Source: Lathyrus oleraceus (taxonomy: Eukaryota; Streptophyta; Magnoliopsida; Fabales; Fabaceae). Taken from it: DNA of 64,000 bases. Below, piece after piece: positions 10,592-22,400 of the stretch. The notes below the pieces were generated by a model. The model was not told the origin of the DNA and ran no database searches. It was given only the letters and a program-made list of their open reading frames with translations. Where the stretch lies: positions 363,485,877-363,549,876 of the forward strand of contig NC_066583.1 of NCBI RefSeq assembly GCF_024323335.1, written 5' to 3'. Each line of letters starts with the position of its first letter. Position 1 is the first letter of the stretch. The position numbers and the translations under genes are program-made.

Positions 10592-13568
10592 AGATGCTGG
10601 ATTCGTAGGCTTCGGAGGAGATCAGAAAGGAAGGATCAGAGGCTCCGGAACTATTGGTAAGTGTACTCTTCCCTCTATATCTGATGTGTTATATGTAGAA
10701 GGATTAATGCATAATCTGTTATCAATAAGTCAATTAAGTGATAACGGTTATGATGTAATCTTTAATCAAAAAACATGTAAAGCCATAAATCAAAATAATG
10801 GTTCTGTCCTATTCACTGGAAAGAGGAAAAACAACATTTATAAAATAAATCTTTCTGATTTAAAAGAACAAAATGTGAAATGTCTGATGTCTGTTCACGA
10901 AGAGCAATGGGTATGGCATAGACGCTTGGGCCACATTAGCATGAGAAAATTATGTCAGCTAAATAAACTCGAGTTAGTCAGAGGCCTACCTAAGCTGAAG
11001 TTTTCTTCAGATGCTCTGTGTGAAGCATGTCAAAAAGGAAAATTTTCAAAAACATCTTTCAAAAAGAAAAATATTGTTTCTACCTCTAAGCCTCTGGAAC
11101 TTCTTCACATTGATTTATTTGGTCCTGCGAAAACAACATCAGTCAATGGAAAGAAGTATGGACTAGTCATTGTTGATGATTTCAGTCGCTGGACATGGGT
11201 AAAATTCCTAAAGCACAAGAGTGAGTCTCACTCTGTATTCACTAGCTTCGGTTCCAAAGTGCAAAAAGAATTCAACTCTAAAATTATCAGAGTTAGAAGG
11301 GATCATGGTGGGGAATTTGAAAATAAATTTTTTGAGGAATTATTTGACTCTAATGGAATATCCCATGATTTCTCCTGCCCTAGAACTCCACAACAAAATG
11401 GAGTTGTAGAGAGGAAGGATATGACACTCCAAGAGATGGCCAGAACTATGATCAATGAAACAAATGTGGCTAAGCACTTTTGGGCCGAAGCTGTAAATAC
11501 AGCGTGTTACATTCAGAATAGAATCTCCATAAGACCTATTCTGGAGAAGACTCCCTATGAACTGTGTAAAGGAAGAAAACCAAACATTTCATATTTTCAT
11601 CCTTTTGGATGTTCCTGTTTTATTTTAAATACTAAAGAACATTTGAACAAGTTTGATTCTAAAGCACAAAAAGGTATTATGTTAGGATACTCAGAACACT
11701 CTAAAGGCTACAAAGTATACAATACAAAAACCAAAATTATGGAAGAATCAATTCATGTCAGATTTGATGATAAGCTTGACCCTGAAAAGTCAAAGCTAGT
11801 TGAGAAACTTGCAGATCTGGAGATCACTCTTGCAGGTTCTGACGAGAAGATTAAAGCCCCAGAAGCAACTACCATTCAAACTTCGGAAGGAACTAAATCC
11901 CCAGTAATCCCAAAGAAAGCTAAAAGTCGCCTCAACATATCTGAAGAGTTGATTCTGGGAAATAAGGACGAACCTGTCCGAACTAGGTCAACCTTCAAGA
12001 CTTCTGAAGAAACTCCTCTAGGACTAGTATCTCAGATCGAGCCTACTTCCTGTGATGAGGCACTTCAAGATAGCGACTGGGTTCTAGCCATGCAAGAAGA
12101 GCTAGATCAATTCACAAAGAACGACGTCTGGGATCTTGTTCCTAAGCCCAGAGGCACTCACGTTATCGGAACCAGATGGGTGTTCAGAAACAAGATGAAT
12201 GAGAAAGGAGAAGTTGTCAGAAACAAAGCTCGACTGGTGGCTCAAGGTTACAGTCAACAAGAAGGTATTGACTACAATGAAACCTTTGCTTCAGTCGCCA
12301 GGTTAGAATCTATTCGTTTACTTGTATCATTCGCTATAAATCATTCTATCAAATTGTATCAAATGGATGTCAAGAGCACATTCCTTAATGGTTATATATC
12401 AGAAGAAGTGTATGTCAATCAACCTCCAGGTTTTGAAAATTCAAATTATCCAGAACATGTTTTTAAACTTAAGAAATCTTTATATGGACTTAAACAAGCT
12501 CCCGGAGCTTGGTATGAACGATTAAGTAATTTTCTTCTGGAACATGATTTTATCAGAGGGAAAGTTGACTCCACACTCTTCTATAAAAATATTAATAATG
12601 ATCTCATGATATGCCAGATATACGTTGATGATATCATTTTTGGTTCAGCTAACGCCTCTGTATGTCAAGAATTCTCTGAGCTAATGCAAGCAAAATTTGA
12701 AATGAGCTTAATGCAAGAACTAAAGTTCTTTCTAGGAATTCAAATAAATCAAACTTCAGAAGTCACGTACGTTCATCAAAGCAAATGCATAAAAGACATT
12801 CTGAAGAAATTTGATATGGCTGAATGCAATTCTGCAAAGACACCCATGCATCCCACCCGCATTCTTGAAAAAGAAGAAGTCAGTAAGAAGGTTTGTCAGA
12901 AGCTCTATCGTGGTATGATAGGCTCCCTTCTCTATCTGACTGCTACTCGCCCTGACATTATATTTAATGTTTGTCTCTGTGCCAGATTCCAATCAGATCC
13001 TAGAGAAACTCACTTAATAGCAGTTAAGAGAATTCTCAAATATCTGAAAGGAACTCCTAACCTGGGCCTGATGTATGAGAAAACATCAGAGTATATACTA
13101 TCTGCTTTTTGTGATGCAGATTACGCAGGAGACAGAATGGAACGAAAAAGTACATCTGGAAATTGTCAGCTCTTGGGAAACAATCTGATATCCTGGGCCA
13201 GCAAAAGACAATCAACCATAGCCCTGTCCACTGCAGAAGCGGAATACATCTCAGCATCACTGTTCACTACTCAGATGCTCTGGATGAAGAATCAGTTAGA
13301 GGATCTGCAAATCTTTGAGAGTAACATTCCTATCTTTTGTGATAATACTGCTGCCATTTGTTTAAGCAAGAATCCCATTTTACATTCTAGAGCTAAGCAC
13401 ATAGAAATAAAACATCACTTTATCAGAGACTATGTTCAGAAAGGGGTAGTAACATTGAAATGCATTGATACCGATCATCAATGGGCTGACATATTTACTA
13501 AACCCTTAGTTGAAGATAGATTCCTCTTCATCCTAAAGAATCTGAACATTCAAAATTGCCCTGAATAA
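10569..13568 (+). CDS. Sirevirus pol: integrase, reverse transcriptase, RNase H
   Basis: An open frame of 999 codons. GAG-pre-integrase zinc residues are H117, H122, C151 and C154; the integrase core has D182, D245 and E281 with D-35-E spacing. RT carries the first catalytic Asp in YQMDVKSTFLNG (D600) and the YVDD box at 685-688. RNase H carries D849, E892 and D925, and the frame ends soon after the usual FTKPL motif. Pol copies the RNA and integrates the cDNA. The normal fusion to Gag-protease is broken: the protease motif just upstream (about 10518-10550) has a TGA and lies out of frame with gag, so this long ORF is probably not translated as a functional polyprotein. Confidence 0.92.
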   Translation: MFQSLELKDAGFVGFGGDQKGRIRGSGTIGKCTLPSISDVLYVEGLMHNLLSISQLSDNGYDVIFNQKTCKAINQNNGSVLFTGKRKNNIYKINLSDLKEQNVKCLMSVHEEQWVWHRRLGHISMRKLCQLNKLELVRGLPKLKFSSDALCEACQKGKFSKTSFKKKNIVSTSKPLELLHIDLFGPAKTTSVNGKKYGLVIVDDFSRWTWVKFLKHKSESHSVFTSFGSKVQKEFNSKIIRVRRDHGGEFENKFFEELFDSNGISHDFSCPRTPQQNGVVERKDMTLQEMARTMINETNVAKHFWAEAVNTACYIQNRISIRPILEKTPYELCKGRKPNISYFHPFGCSCFILNTKEHLNKFDSKAQKGIMLGYSEHSKGYKVYNTKTKIMEESIHVRFDDKLDPEKSKLVEKLADLEITLAGSDEKIKAPEATTIQTSEGTKSPVIPKKAKSRLNISEELILGNKDEPVRTRSTFKTSEETPLGLVSQIEPTSCDEALQDSDWVLAMQEELDQFTKNDVWDLVPKPRGTHVIGTRWVFRNKMNEKGEVVRNKARLVAQGYSQQEGIDYNETFASVARLESIRLLVSFAINHSIKLYQMDVKSTFLNGYISEEVYVNQPPGFENSNYPEHVFKLKKSLYGLKQAPGAWYERLSNFLLEHDFIRGKVDSTLFYKNINNDLMICQIYVDDIIFGSANASVCQEFSELMQAKFEMSLMQELKFFLGIQINQTSEVTYVHQSKCIKDILKKFDMAECNSAKTPMHPTRILEKEEVSKKVCQKLYRGMIGSLLYLTATRPDIIFNVCLCARFQSDPRETHLIAVKRILKYLKGTPNLGLMYEKTSEYILSAFCDADYAGDRMERKSTSGNCQLLGNNLISWASKRQSTIALSTAEAEYISASLFTTQMLWMKNQLEDLQIFESNIPIFCDNTAAICLSKNPILHSRAKHIEIKHHFIRDYVQKGVVTLKCIDTDHQWADIFTKPLVEDRFLFILKNLNIQNCPE

Positions 13569-14083
13569 TATGTGCCTCTGAAGTTGTAAAATGAAATTCT
13601 AATGTAAACACAATGGATTTTGCCTCTGACTCTGATACTCCTACCAAGTTAGAAGTTATCTGAGTTAGAAATCTCCAGGAACTAATCCTTTGGTATTCCT
13701 GAAGATCAGATAAAGCAAACACGTGGAGTACCTTGCGTCTGACCTTGGAACTTCTAGACAGCTGTCTAGCAGTAATCAAGGAACAGTCTCTTGAGATCTC
13801 CTCGAGCAGTGTACTGGCTGTTGGGATTAGACATCATTAATGAGATGTAATCATTTTCCCCCTAAACGTGCTGACTTGGTTTTCGTGTTAAACTCTGTTT
13901 TATGTGTCATTTTGCATGCGCCCTAATTTGGGTATTTAAACACATTCATTTCACACATTGCACACTTTTCACTCTCACGCACTCTTAAACCTCTGCAAGC
14001 TCAAGCTCTCTCAAGGCATTCCTGCAGCATTCTTCATCTTCATCCCAGTTTTCAACAATATCATGAATGCTCAATAATAAGTT
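13569..14083 (+). other. Spacer between pol and env-like ORF with TATA-like site
   Basis: 515 bp without a credible ORF. It contains GGGTATTTAAACACATTC (TATA-like TATTTAAA at 13933-13940), followed by about 140 bp of CT- and CA-rich sequence up to the env-like ATG, like a plant 5' UTR. This could be an internal promoter, though base composition alone may produce the same picture. Confidence 0.45.
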
Positions 14084-16398
14084 GTGTACAACTTCTCTCA
14101 ACAAATGGATTCAAGCGAACAAGCTCCAAGTTCAAGCAACCCAAACCCAGCGGTTACCGGTGTAGTCACAACTCCCATCTACAAAGAGCCTCACATTCTT
14201 GATCGTGAGCCTCACATCAACCTTGCAACGCCATTTGAGAAGCTGGAAGTATTATGTGAATCCTTGGTGGATTTTGACAACATGCGTAGAAATGGCATTG
14301 ACCTCACAGATAAACTCAGAAATCAAGGTTGGGGAAACTACTTCAAATGTCTATATGGTCCAGTTTACACAAATCTTATGAAGGAATTCTGGAGATTCGC
14401 TAATGCTGATGATCACTTCATTGTCTCCTATGTTCTGGGAGTCAAGATAGTGATAACTGAGAAGTCCATTGCTACTCTTCTGGGCATGGAAAAGGATGGA
14501 GGCAGAAGAATCTACAACATCAATCCTAGGGAAAAATACATGTCCCAAGAGATTAACCCAACAATCTTCAAGCAAAACGCAGAAGGAAACCCCTCCAAGA
14601 ACAAGGAGCTACATCAGAACCTCCGTGTCTGGCTGAAGATCATTTTGGGTACCATCCATCATCGCCCAGCGTCAAAATCCTCAGACTACATCAACACAGA
14701 CCAGAAGTGCATTCTCTACTGCATCCACAAGGGTCTGAAGCTCTGCCTTCCAGCACTTCTTTTCAAGTATCTCAGAGACTCTGTACGAGATACAAGAAAC
14801 CACATGAAGCCCAGAAACTACATTCCTCTAGGAAGGTTAATCTCTGACGTTCTGATTGAAAGTCGCCTGGTGGACCACCTGTTAAAGCTCAGACTCATGG
14901 AAGATGTGATGATCGACACTGGAAAACCTCTCAACGCCAAAAACCTGAAGAGCATGGGGATTCTGGATCAGGTCAAGTTCAAACCTACTCTGGACACCTC
15001 CTGGGAAGCTCTAAAAGATCAGAGGGAGATTCCCCATGGACTCTATCTGTTCTCAAAGGAAGACCCCCGAGATGTAATCCTTTTCTATCTGGATAATCTA
15101 ATGAAAGAAGGAGTGGATATCTCAGACTTCAACCTAAGCGATCTCCCAGATAAGGCTCCAAACTTCATAAAACATCCACGAGGACCCTCGAAAAGGCGAG
15201 ACAAGCGAAGAAGGCAAGACTAGGAGAATCCTCCGGATCTAGACCTCCAACACCTCTGCATGAGCCTTCTGGTAAGTCTGTCTCTCTTGCTCCCTCTGCA
15301 CAAACACAACCCATTGCTTCTTCTATCCCTCAACCAACACCTATCTACACTCACTCAGAAACCCCTCCTTCAACCACCAAAACATCTCATCAACCATCCC
15401 AGAAATTGAACCTTGCCACCACCACCTTACCTTTATCTGACGCAGAAATGCTGAATGAAACCACCTCTTCATCTTCTTCCCTAGAATCACCTCCCTACTA
15501 CAATGTTTCATCAGACACAAAACATTATGACCCCTCATCTCCCACCCTAGCCCAACTTCACGCTCAGACTCTGGCCTCACAACAGCCAACACAAACCCCA
15601 CCTGAACCTGAAGTCACTTCACCACCCGCAGAACAACCAAACCCAACACCATCTGACCTTCAACCTTCTGAACCAATTACCTCTGACACACCCCCACCAA
15701 ACACATCCGCTGAACCACAAACTCTCAACCTAAGCCATCCCACTTCTCCACCTCCACCCTCTGAACCACAAAACATCCTGCCAACCCTAGAAGAAGCAAT
15801 AGTGTTGCTTGCAGGAGCCTCAGTTGACAAGGTCAAGTCTCTGACCATCAAATCTGGCATCAGTGATGATCCTTCAGCTGTTAGGACACACTAGAACAGA
15901 GTTATTGGCTGGATGACCTCTGAAGCCTTCAAACTGAAGAGCCTCTCTGAGCAAGTCAGAAATGACTTCATCAGAGATGCTGAAGTAAGACTACAAGAGC
16001 GCTTAGCCAAAGAAGCCAAGGAGCAAGCCAGAAAGGAAGCAGAAATAAAAGAAAGGAAAGAGGAAATTCAAAGACTTAAGGAAGCTGAAGCCAAAGCTCT
16101 AGCTGACGCTGCTGCTACGGAAGCTGAAGCAAAAGCTGTTGCTGAAGCTGAAGCTAAAGCCGCTGCTGAAGCTGAAGTTTGTCGTGCTGAAGAATCTGCC
16201 AGCAGGGTAGAACCGGATGCTCTGACTCAGGGGGAGTCTTCCACCTTTGTCCCTCTGGTTCTCAAGACTCTTGAAGATCTTCAGAAGGAGCAGAAGGAAG
16301 TCCGAGCTAGATTGGATCAACATGATTCAGTCAACATAAACATTCAGAATCTGCTGACCCAGCTGCTTCAGAGGATGCCTCCACCTCCAAACCCTTAG
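14084..16398 (+). pseudogene. Sirevirus env-like third ORF, one frameshift and one stop
   Basis: The first open block (14084-15223) starts MYNFSQQMDSSEQ; the Met at 14105 is an equally good start. It contains an LYGPVYTNLMKEFW-type segment found in 'putative plant transposon protein' domains. Near 15200 the frame shifts. The second frame is open to a TAG at 15892, with a Pro/Thr/Ser-rich region rich in PPP and TPP, and resumes at 15913-16398 with a long Ala/Glu/Lys coiled coil. This is the layout of the SIRE1 env-like product, whose function is unproven; I see no convincing signal peptide or fusion peptide. Uninterrupted it would be roughly 770 residues. Confidence 0.82.
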
Positions 16399-16768
16399 GA
16401 ACCTAGGATTTTCCTTTGCTGATTTGCTTGTTGCTTTCTGATTATATTTGTTCTTGCTTTCTGCTGTTTGTGTTTTCTATCTGAATATATATATATATTT
16501 GCCTTTCCTTTATTTTACTAAGTCTTTTTGATTCTGACAAAAAGGGGGAGAAATAAAAATATCTCTGATGAAAACATATTCCTTTTTGACTTAGAAATTT
16601 GCAGAAGAGTATCTAGAAACATCATATCATGGAAGCACCGGTAAGAACTTCTGAACTCCCAGGCTTATCTCAGGGGGAGTTCACTTCTATCTGATCTGAT
16701 AAATTCTTATCTCTAAATGTTTCATCTCTTAAGTAAGATTGTTTTGTCATCATCAAAAAAGGGGAGAT
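16399..16768 (+). promoter_or_regulatory. Sirevirus 3' non-coding region with repeated polypurine tracts
   Basis: The tract next to the 3' LTR is AAAAAAGGGGAGA at 16755-16767, the expected plus-strand primer. Two more purine runs precede it: AAAAAGGGGGAGAAA at 16539-16553 and CAGGGGGAG near 16671. Multiple PPT-like motifs are known in Sireviruses. No ORF is present. Confidence 0.75.
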
Positions 16769-17731
16769 TGTAAGAACAAGATTAGTTCTACAATATAATT
16801 CCAGGATTTTAATGATAACAAAGGATGGAACCAAAAATGGCACCATAATGAAAATTCTCTAAGTGTGCAGGACTCTGAACAACTACAAAGGAATCTGATC
16901 TATTTATCAGATACAAAATCTGATCAGATACAAATTACTAGAAGATCAGAAGCATCTGAAGAAGAAGTGCGCTATAGAAGTTCTGATTCTAAGCAAAACA
17001 AGACAGCAGAATACCAAAAGCTCTAAACTTCCACCGGACTCAGTTCTGATGATCTAAAAGACCAGTACTCTTAGAAGCTCTGACGTAACCTCAACGCAAT
17101 CTCCGGTTGACACAGAAACTCTGAGATAACAAAGACTCTGATGAAGATTCTCCAAATCCAGAAAGAGTAACGGAAAGAACTTTTTCAAATGGAAAAAAAT
17201 TATTTTTAGAAAGAAGTTATTCAGGGAGACAAATTGGTTATGGAAGGAAACACAGAAGTAATGACATTGAATGCTCATCAAAGGCCAATATTCTGTCATC
17301 ACTCCAACGGTCCTTTCACCATTATATAAAGGACAACATACTTCAGTGAGAGATACAACAACGCACAGAAAAATTCTTTACATTCTCTCTCAGTTTTTCA
17401 CGAGTTTCTGCTCATATGTGAAAACACTTACTTGCTTATTCTGCTGTAATATTTGCTTACCTTTAGAAGCACTCTCGATTACAAATCTATTATTGCTAAA
17501 TTGCTTTTGTTCCTCAAGTGACTCTGCGTAGTCTGTATACTTGGGAGGACTAAGAGATCACTCTCTTAGACGTTTGGTTGTATTAATCTTTCAAGATTAG
17601 TGGATTAAGTCCTTTTTGAAGGCGAAATCACCTTGGCCGGGTGGACTGGAGTAGCTTTGTGTTATAAGCAAACCAGTATAAAATTCTGTGTGTTCTTATT
17701 TTTGAAAAAGCCTTTATTTTCCAAAACAATT
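16769..17731 (+). repeat. Sirevirus 3' LTR, last 32 bp deleted
   Basis: Aligns with the 5' LTR to AAAACAATT and then stops; the expected final bases ending CTCACCTTCA are absent. The next bases, TGCGTCTGAA (17732-17741), match neither the LTR nor Ogre and repeat a word found at 17761-17770. Confidence 0.9.
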
Positions 17732-17754
17732 TGCGTCTGAATTGGGGTCTTACA

Positions 17755-18340
17755 TTAGGGTGCGTCTGAAAATGTTCCTCTGAAATCTTGAGATATTTTT
17801 GTATTTTGAAGTGGTGCTTTAGTAATACATAGGGTGCATTAAAAAATCCCCTTAATACTTTTCTATTTATAATTTGCTAATTCCCATACAAAATGGTTGG
17901 ATTGTTGTTACATATTCCTAATTTTTATGAGTATAATTATAATATGATTTTTATGAGTATAATTATAGTAGGTTAACATGTTCCTTTCGACACAAGTTAA
18001 CATTATATAGGGTTTTTTCTCTCTTTAAATCCCCGAACGGAGAATGCAATTCCAATAACATATACAACCCATGAAGCCAAAAAACTTCATTCTCTAACAC
18101 TCTCATGCGCGTTATCACATGTTCTAAAAGCCATTCAACCACCATAACCAACCTCCTCAATGCTTGTCATCATTCCCCTCGAAGAATGTTAATGTTGTAA
18201 ACTTTGAGCCATCGTTAGCGGTGCTACGGTAGCATGTCCAGTCGTCATACTTCGCAACCATTGACCTAGAGATGAGCAGCAAAGGTAGCTTGCCCTGGCA
18301 TCAACCCTTCCAGTTTGACTACTCCGACGTTAGCTATCTC
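17755..18340. other. Unassigned DNA between two mobile elements
   Basis: 586 bp bounded by the 5' terminus of the minus-strand Ogre (17754) and the copia LTR (18341). It does not resemble any other part of the window. It holds a tandem duplication of TTTTTATGAGTATAATTATA (near 17926 and 17947) and short ORFs without recognisable domains. It may be the pre-insertion host sequence, or internal to an older unrecognised repeat. Confidence 0.4.
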
Positions 18341-18814
18341 TGTAGGAAATCCACCACAACCTATAGAGAATTTCTATCAATCTTGATGAACAATATTTTT
18401 ATCAACCATGCAATGATAATGAAAAGAAAAAAACAATTGAGAAAGAAAGAAAAGAAACTTCTGCGAAGAATAATATTTTCTGCAAAGTTTTCTCTCTGCC
18501 CATAACCTGTGGAAAACTTCTTTATTCACTTTGCAACTGCAAAATTCTGTGAATAGAATGTTATGAGTTCTTTCTTTTCTTCATACAAGAATAAGGGTTA
18601 CTCCCTCTATTTATAGATTTAGGTTAGTTTGCTCCCTAAGCCAAATCCCAAGATAGTTAACACTACTAAAAATAGGCCTAAGTTGAAATCCTGTGTAAAA
18701 CAACATGCTTTGACACCTCGGAACACTAATACAACTCAACACACTAGGTGGTTCGACACTTCCTTTCTTCTATCGAGCAACCTGCTTCGACACAAGGAAT
18801 TACAATTCAACACA
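18341..18814 (-). repeat. Ty1-copia 3' LTR (about 474 bp)
   Basis: On the minus strand it starts TGTGTTGAATTG (18814; 18817 is an alternative) right after the end of the copia RNase H frame, has a TATA box CTATAAATAG (18608-18618) followed by a CT/AG-rich leader, and ends TTTCCTACA at 18341. Its 5' partner is not in the window. The boundaries are inferred from TG..CA ends and position relative to the coding region. Confidence 0.7.
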
Positions 18815-18818
18815 CCAC

Positions 18819-19455
18819 CTAATTCATTGTGTCTAAGCTATCTACTTTCATCATAGCTCTTAGTCTTCTGAATACTTCGACCTGCACTCCCTTCATCATG
18901 ATGTTTGTTATCTGATTCTCAATTCTACAGTGTTCCAAATTCATCTTCCCATCTGCTATCTGCTTTCGAAGATAATGGAACCTCATTTTGATGTGTTTGC
19001 TTCGACCATGTGCTATCTGATTATTTGTTAGATTGATAGATGATATATTGTCGATCTTCAGGGTAATTTCTCCATGACTCTTCGTTTTTATCTCTTCGAC
19101 AAGATTCATCATCCACGTTGCTTGACATGCACAAAAGGAAGCAATTATGTATTCTGATTCGCACGACGATAATGCCACTACTGGCGCCTTTCTCGAACTC
19201 CAAGAAATTGGTGCACCACCTAGCATAAACACATAGCCATCTATGGATTTCGATCCTCAACATCACTACACCAACTTGAGTCGGTGTATCCCACTAGTTT
19301 GCATTGTTTTCTTTCATCAGTTGCAGGAAACAAAATTCCATAATCGAGAGTTCCTTTCAGATACCTTAGTATCCTCTTCACTGCTGCTAGATGTGATACC
19401 TTTGGTTTCTGCATGAATCTACTCACCATATCTACACTGTATGTTAAGTCAGGCC
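18819..19455 (-). pseudogene. Ty1-copia RT C-terminus and RNase H, truncated
   Basis: On the minus strand, from 19455 down, the frame encodes the end of RT (RPDLTYSVDMVSRFM, LRYLKGTLDYG), then RNase H: YTDSSWCSD, a GYVFMLGG motif, SSCESEYI and a KIDN motif. A single-base loss near 19235 shifts the frame. It ends with a DSLDTMN tail before the LTR. The upstream three quarters of pol are missing because Ogre A inserted at 19456. It is a remnant of an older element, unlike the Sirevirus in sequence; I cannot place its lineage. Confidence 0.85.
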
Positions 19456-22400
19456 TGTAAGACCCCAATTTTGACCCTAAGATCCCTCATGCAATTTCAT
19501 CACATGCATTAGCATTGGGATCATACCTTGGCATCCTCCTTACCCCTCTTTCATTGGGTTTTTTTTGGGAGAGATCACCAAACACTTTGTGATTATATCA
19601 TACTTGTATTTTAGCATTTCACTAACCAAAATACCAAAAATATGTCTTTGCATTTGTCTAACTCTTTTGTAGGAAGGGCATGATTCCATTGATTCATCAA
19701 GTTCACATCTAAGGTTTGAGACCCTCATGAATAAAGAGCACAACCAAGAATTGATTCAAAAATATTTATGAACATCATATATGAGTCCCAATTTTCTCTA
19801 CATGTTATATTGATAAAGTTTTCTTCAAGAGTTTAAGGGTGATTTGCCTTGGAAACCCTAGTTTGACTAGGTATCTTGAGTAACTTCTCCAACAAGCTAT
19901 CTTACTAATTGATCAAATTTATCAAGGTACACTTCAAAATGCATCATCTTATGCATATATGATCTACCATGAGCCAATAAAGTCAAGAGAATTGGAAGTT
20001 AGCAAGTTAGTTGATGGTGGTTGGCCAGATGAATTCCTCTAATCAAAATTGGGTCTCCCTAGACCCTATCTCCTACAATTTGCACCATATGAAAATTATT
20101 CCAAGAGAAAACTTACTCTAGATCACATTCCAAACAACTCTCATGTTGAGACCTAGATCTAGTTTTGCTTGGAAAATTATTTTCTATGTTGAAACATTAT
20201 AGGTCATTTTGTCTAAACCCTAATTTGAAAGTCAACTTCCCAAGGCAATAACTTGATCAATTTTTATAAGATGAAAGATTTCCAAGTTTCATAATCAAAT
20301 TAAATGTGTCTACTTCAACTTTAATGTTTGGAGTGGGAGCTAATTCAACTTTTTTGAGCATGTGATATGAGGTTACATTATAGGTCACTTTTGACCTATA
20401 CCATTGATCAAGTGATTTTTTCAAACTTCAAAAATGCATAAATCTATCATTTCAAACCCAAATGAAATGAAATTGGTGACCATTTTGAAGGTATTTGAAA
20501 GATATACAACTTTTATAAAGACACTTTTCTCATTTGAAACTCACATAAAAAGTTAAGCAAGGTGGAATATTGAGACATATGGTTTGACACTTAGAATTTT
20601 TTTGATATGTCAAACATTTCCAAACTTCCACCTCAAATTTCTCCAAGTTCCAAGCTCCAAATGAAAAAGTATTGAACATGAAAGTTGTTCCTTTTTATCT
20701 CACCTTTCTAAAGAGCTTAAATTCATTCATTTTGGACAAGGAATGCATAGGCTGCGTATGGCATGAACATGGTGACATGACTTGGCAAGGATCAAACTTC
20801 AAATCCAAATGCACACTTGCCTTGCAATCTAAGCTCAATTCAGACTATCCAACATTCATTTGTGGACTTATGGAAATGATTTTATGGGCCTATACGCACC
20901 CATGCATCATCAATGACCAAATTTGGAAAGTGATTTCAAGTGTGCAAATATCAATTGAATTGGCTATAAATAGAGCTCCATATGCTCATAATTTCACACA
21001 CATTTGCACCAGCTCTGATTCCCCATCTCAAACCCTCACTTTGCAAAGGATAAACCTGAGAAATTCATTTGAATTTGAGGTTGAATTTCCACTGTTTTGA
21101 AATTCAAATCTCCAGGAATCCATAGCTTGTAAGCTTTCAATCCTTCTTTTACAAGCAAGTGGAGTAAGATCAAGCACAATCAGGATCAAGATCAGTTGAA
21201 TCCAGACCTCCATTGAAGGTATTTTCCAGAAATTTTGAACTCTTCGATTCTCTCAAATTCTTGCTCAATTCTATTGATTCTTTGGTTGTTTGAAGTCCTA
21301 CCAATGTAGGCAAGAAGATTGAGTTGCTTTGAGGCCAAATCAAAGCAACTCAATTCATGTACCTCAAATTTCAACTCCATGTATCTCTCAATATACTTGG
21401 AGTTAGAGTGAATTGAGGCCAGATTAGAGCTTAGTGCCATTTTTACTTTGAAATCATGTCCTTGTTTTTAATTTTGGTGATGGTTGATGGTGGACCAGTC
21501 CGGTGAGGTCCACCGGAGAAGAAGACCGGAGCTACAGCTCCGGCTATGCGCTGGCATGTCTCATAGCCACAAGATCCACTTGTTTTGTTTTAATCTCGTG
21601 CGTCCCTTTTAATTACCAATTATGCAGCGCGCTAACTTGAGACCATGGTGGAACGCCCGTTTCTGGCCAGTTGATTTGCCACCTCAATTAATGAGGGAGA
21701 TCAAGTGGTCCACATTTTTTCTGATATTTTAATTTTCATTTTATTTGCTTTATTTTCAGTAATTCATATTAAATTCAATATTGATCCAAAAAATATGGGA
21801 CTTTCACCAAAAAATTTCAAATATTTTTCTCTTTCATATTCTGAATTAAAATTATTTTTTCAATCATTATTAATATTTTTCATGAATTAATTGATTTTTA
21901 ATTTGTTTTTAAATGTTTAAAAATATTTTTAAATGTCCAAAAATTATGAAATTTTTTCTCCAAGGTCCTTTGACCTTGTTTGACCTATGATAAATTTCTT
22001 GGCCATTTCTTTGGTGTCTTGATGAGATTTTAGGAATAGGACAAACCATATTTGATTTAAATACATTATTTTATTATTTTTTTAATTTGAATAAATGCCA
22101 AATAAATTGGTTGACCAATTGTGATGACTTGTTTATGTTTAACTCTTGTTGTTCGGCCTTGGTCAAGGTTGATTTGACTTTGTCAAATTAATATCATTGG
22201 ATTTAGGGGATTGATGGAACGTACATTCCATCTCCCAAAATGAATGAATGATATTAATTTGGTAAAAGTTCTCCTTTGACCAATTTGTGTTTTCATTCAT
22301 TCCCCTTCCACTTCATTTTATTCCCTTTCTTCATTCATTCATTCCATTTGGCCTATGACATCTTAAAGTCCTAATGCTAGTTGATTGAAAAATTGACATG

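Larger units (their letters stand above)
7706..17731 (+). mobile_element. Sirevirus (Ty1-copia, SIRE/Maximus lineage), nearly full length
   Basis: LTRs at 7706-8700 and 16769-17731, tRNA-iMet PBS, gag, pol, a third env-like ORF and polypurine tracts occur in the order expected of Sireviruses. It sits in the U3 of the minus-strand Ogre LTR after GATCT (7701-7705). The matching right-hand duplication is missing because the 3' LTR has lost its last 32 bp together with flanking Ogre sequence. By hand I count about 26 differences over 962 aligned LTR bases (2.7%), about 1 million years at the commonly used 1.3e-8 per site per year. It carries stops and frameshifts in gag, protease and env, so it is no longer autonomous. 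Confidence 0.93.
2914..17754 (-). repeat. Ogre 5' LTR (about 4.8 kb), split by a Sirevirus
   Basis: On the minus strand the LTR starts with TGTAAGACCCC at 17754 and ends CGCTACA at 2914. The Sirevirus (7706-17731) was inserted only about 30 bp from the LTR's 5' end, so nearly all of the LTR lies at 2914-7705 and only about 15 bp at 17740-17754. A TATA box (CTATAAATAC on minus) is at 6209-6218. A copy of the PBS start, TGGCGACTCT, lies inside U5 at 2970-2979. The outer flank (17755 on) starts TTAGG, a possible target duplication whose partner is outside the window. Confidence 0.85.

Noticed and set aside
14084..16398. A viral-type envelope gene
   Set aside because: It is called env-like by position in Sireviruses, but I see no signal peptide, convincing transmembrane anchor or fusion peptide, so I do not assign envelope function.
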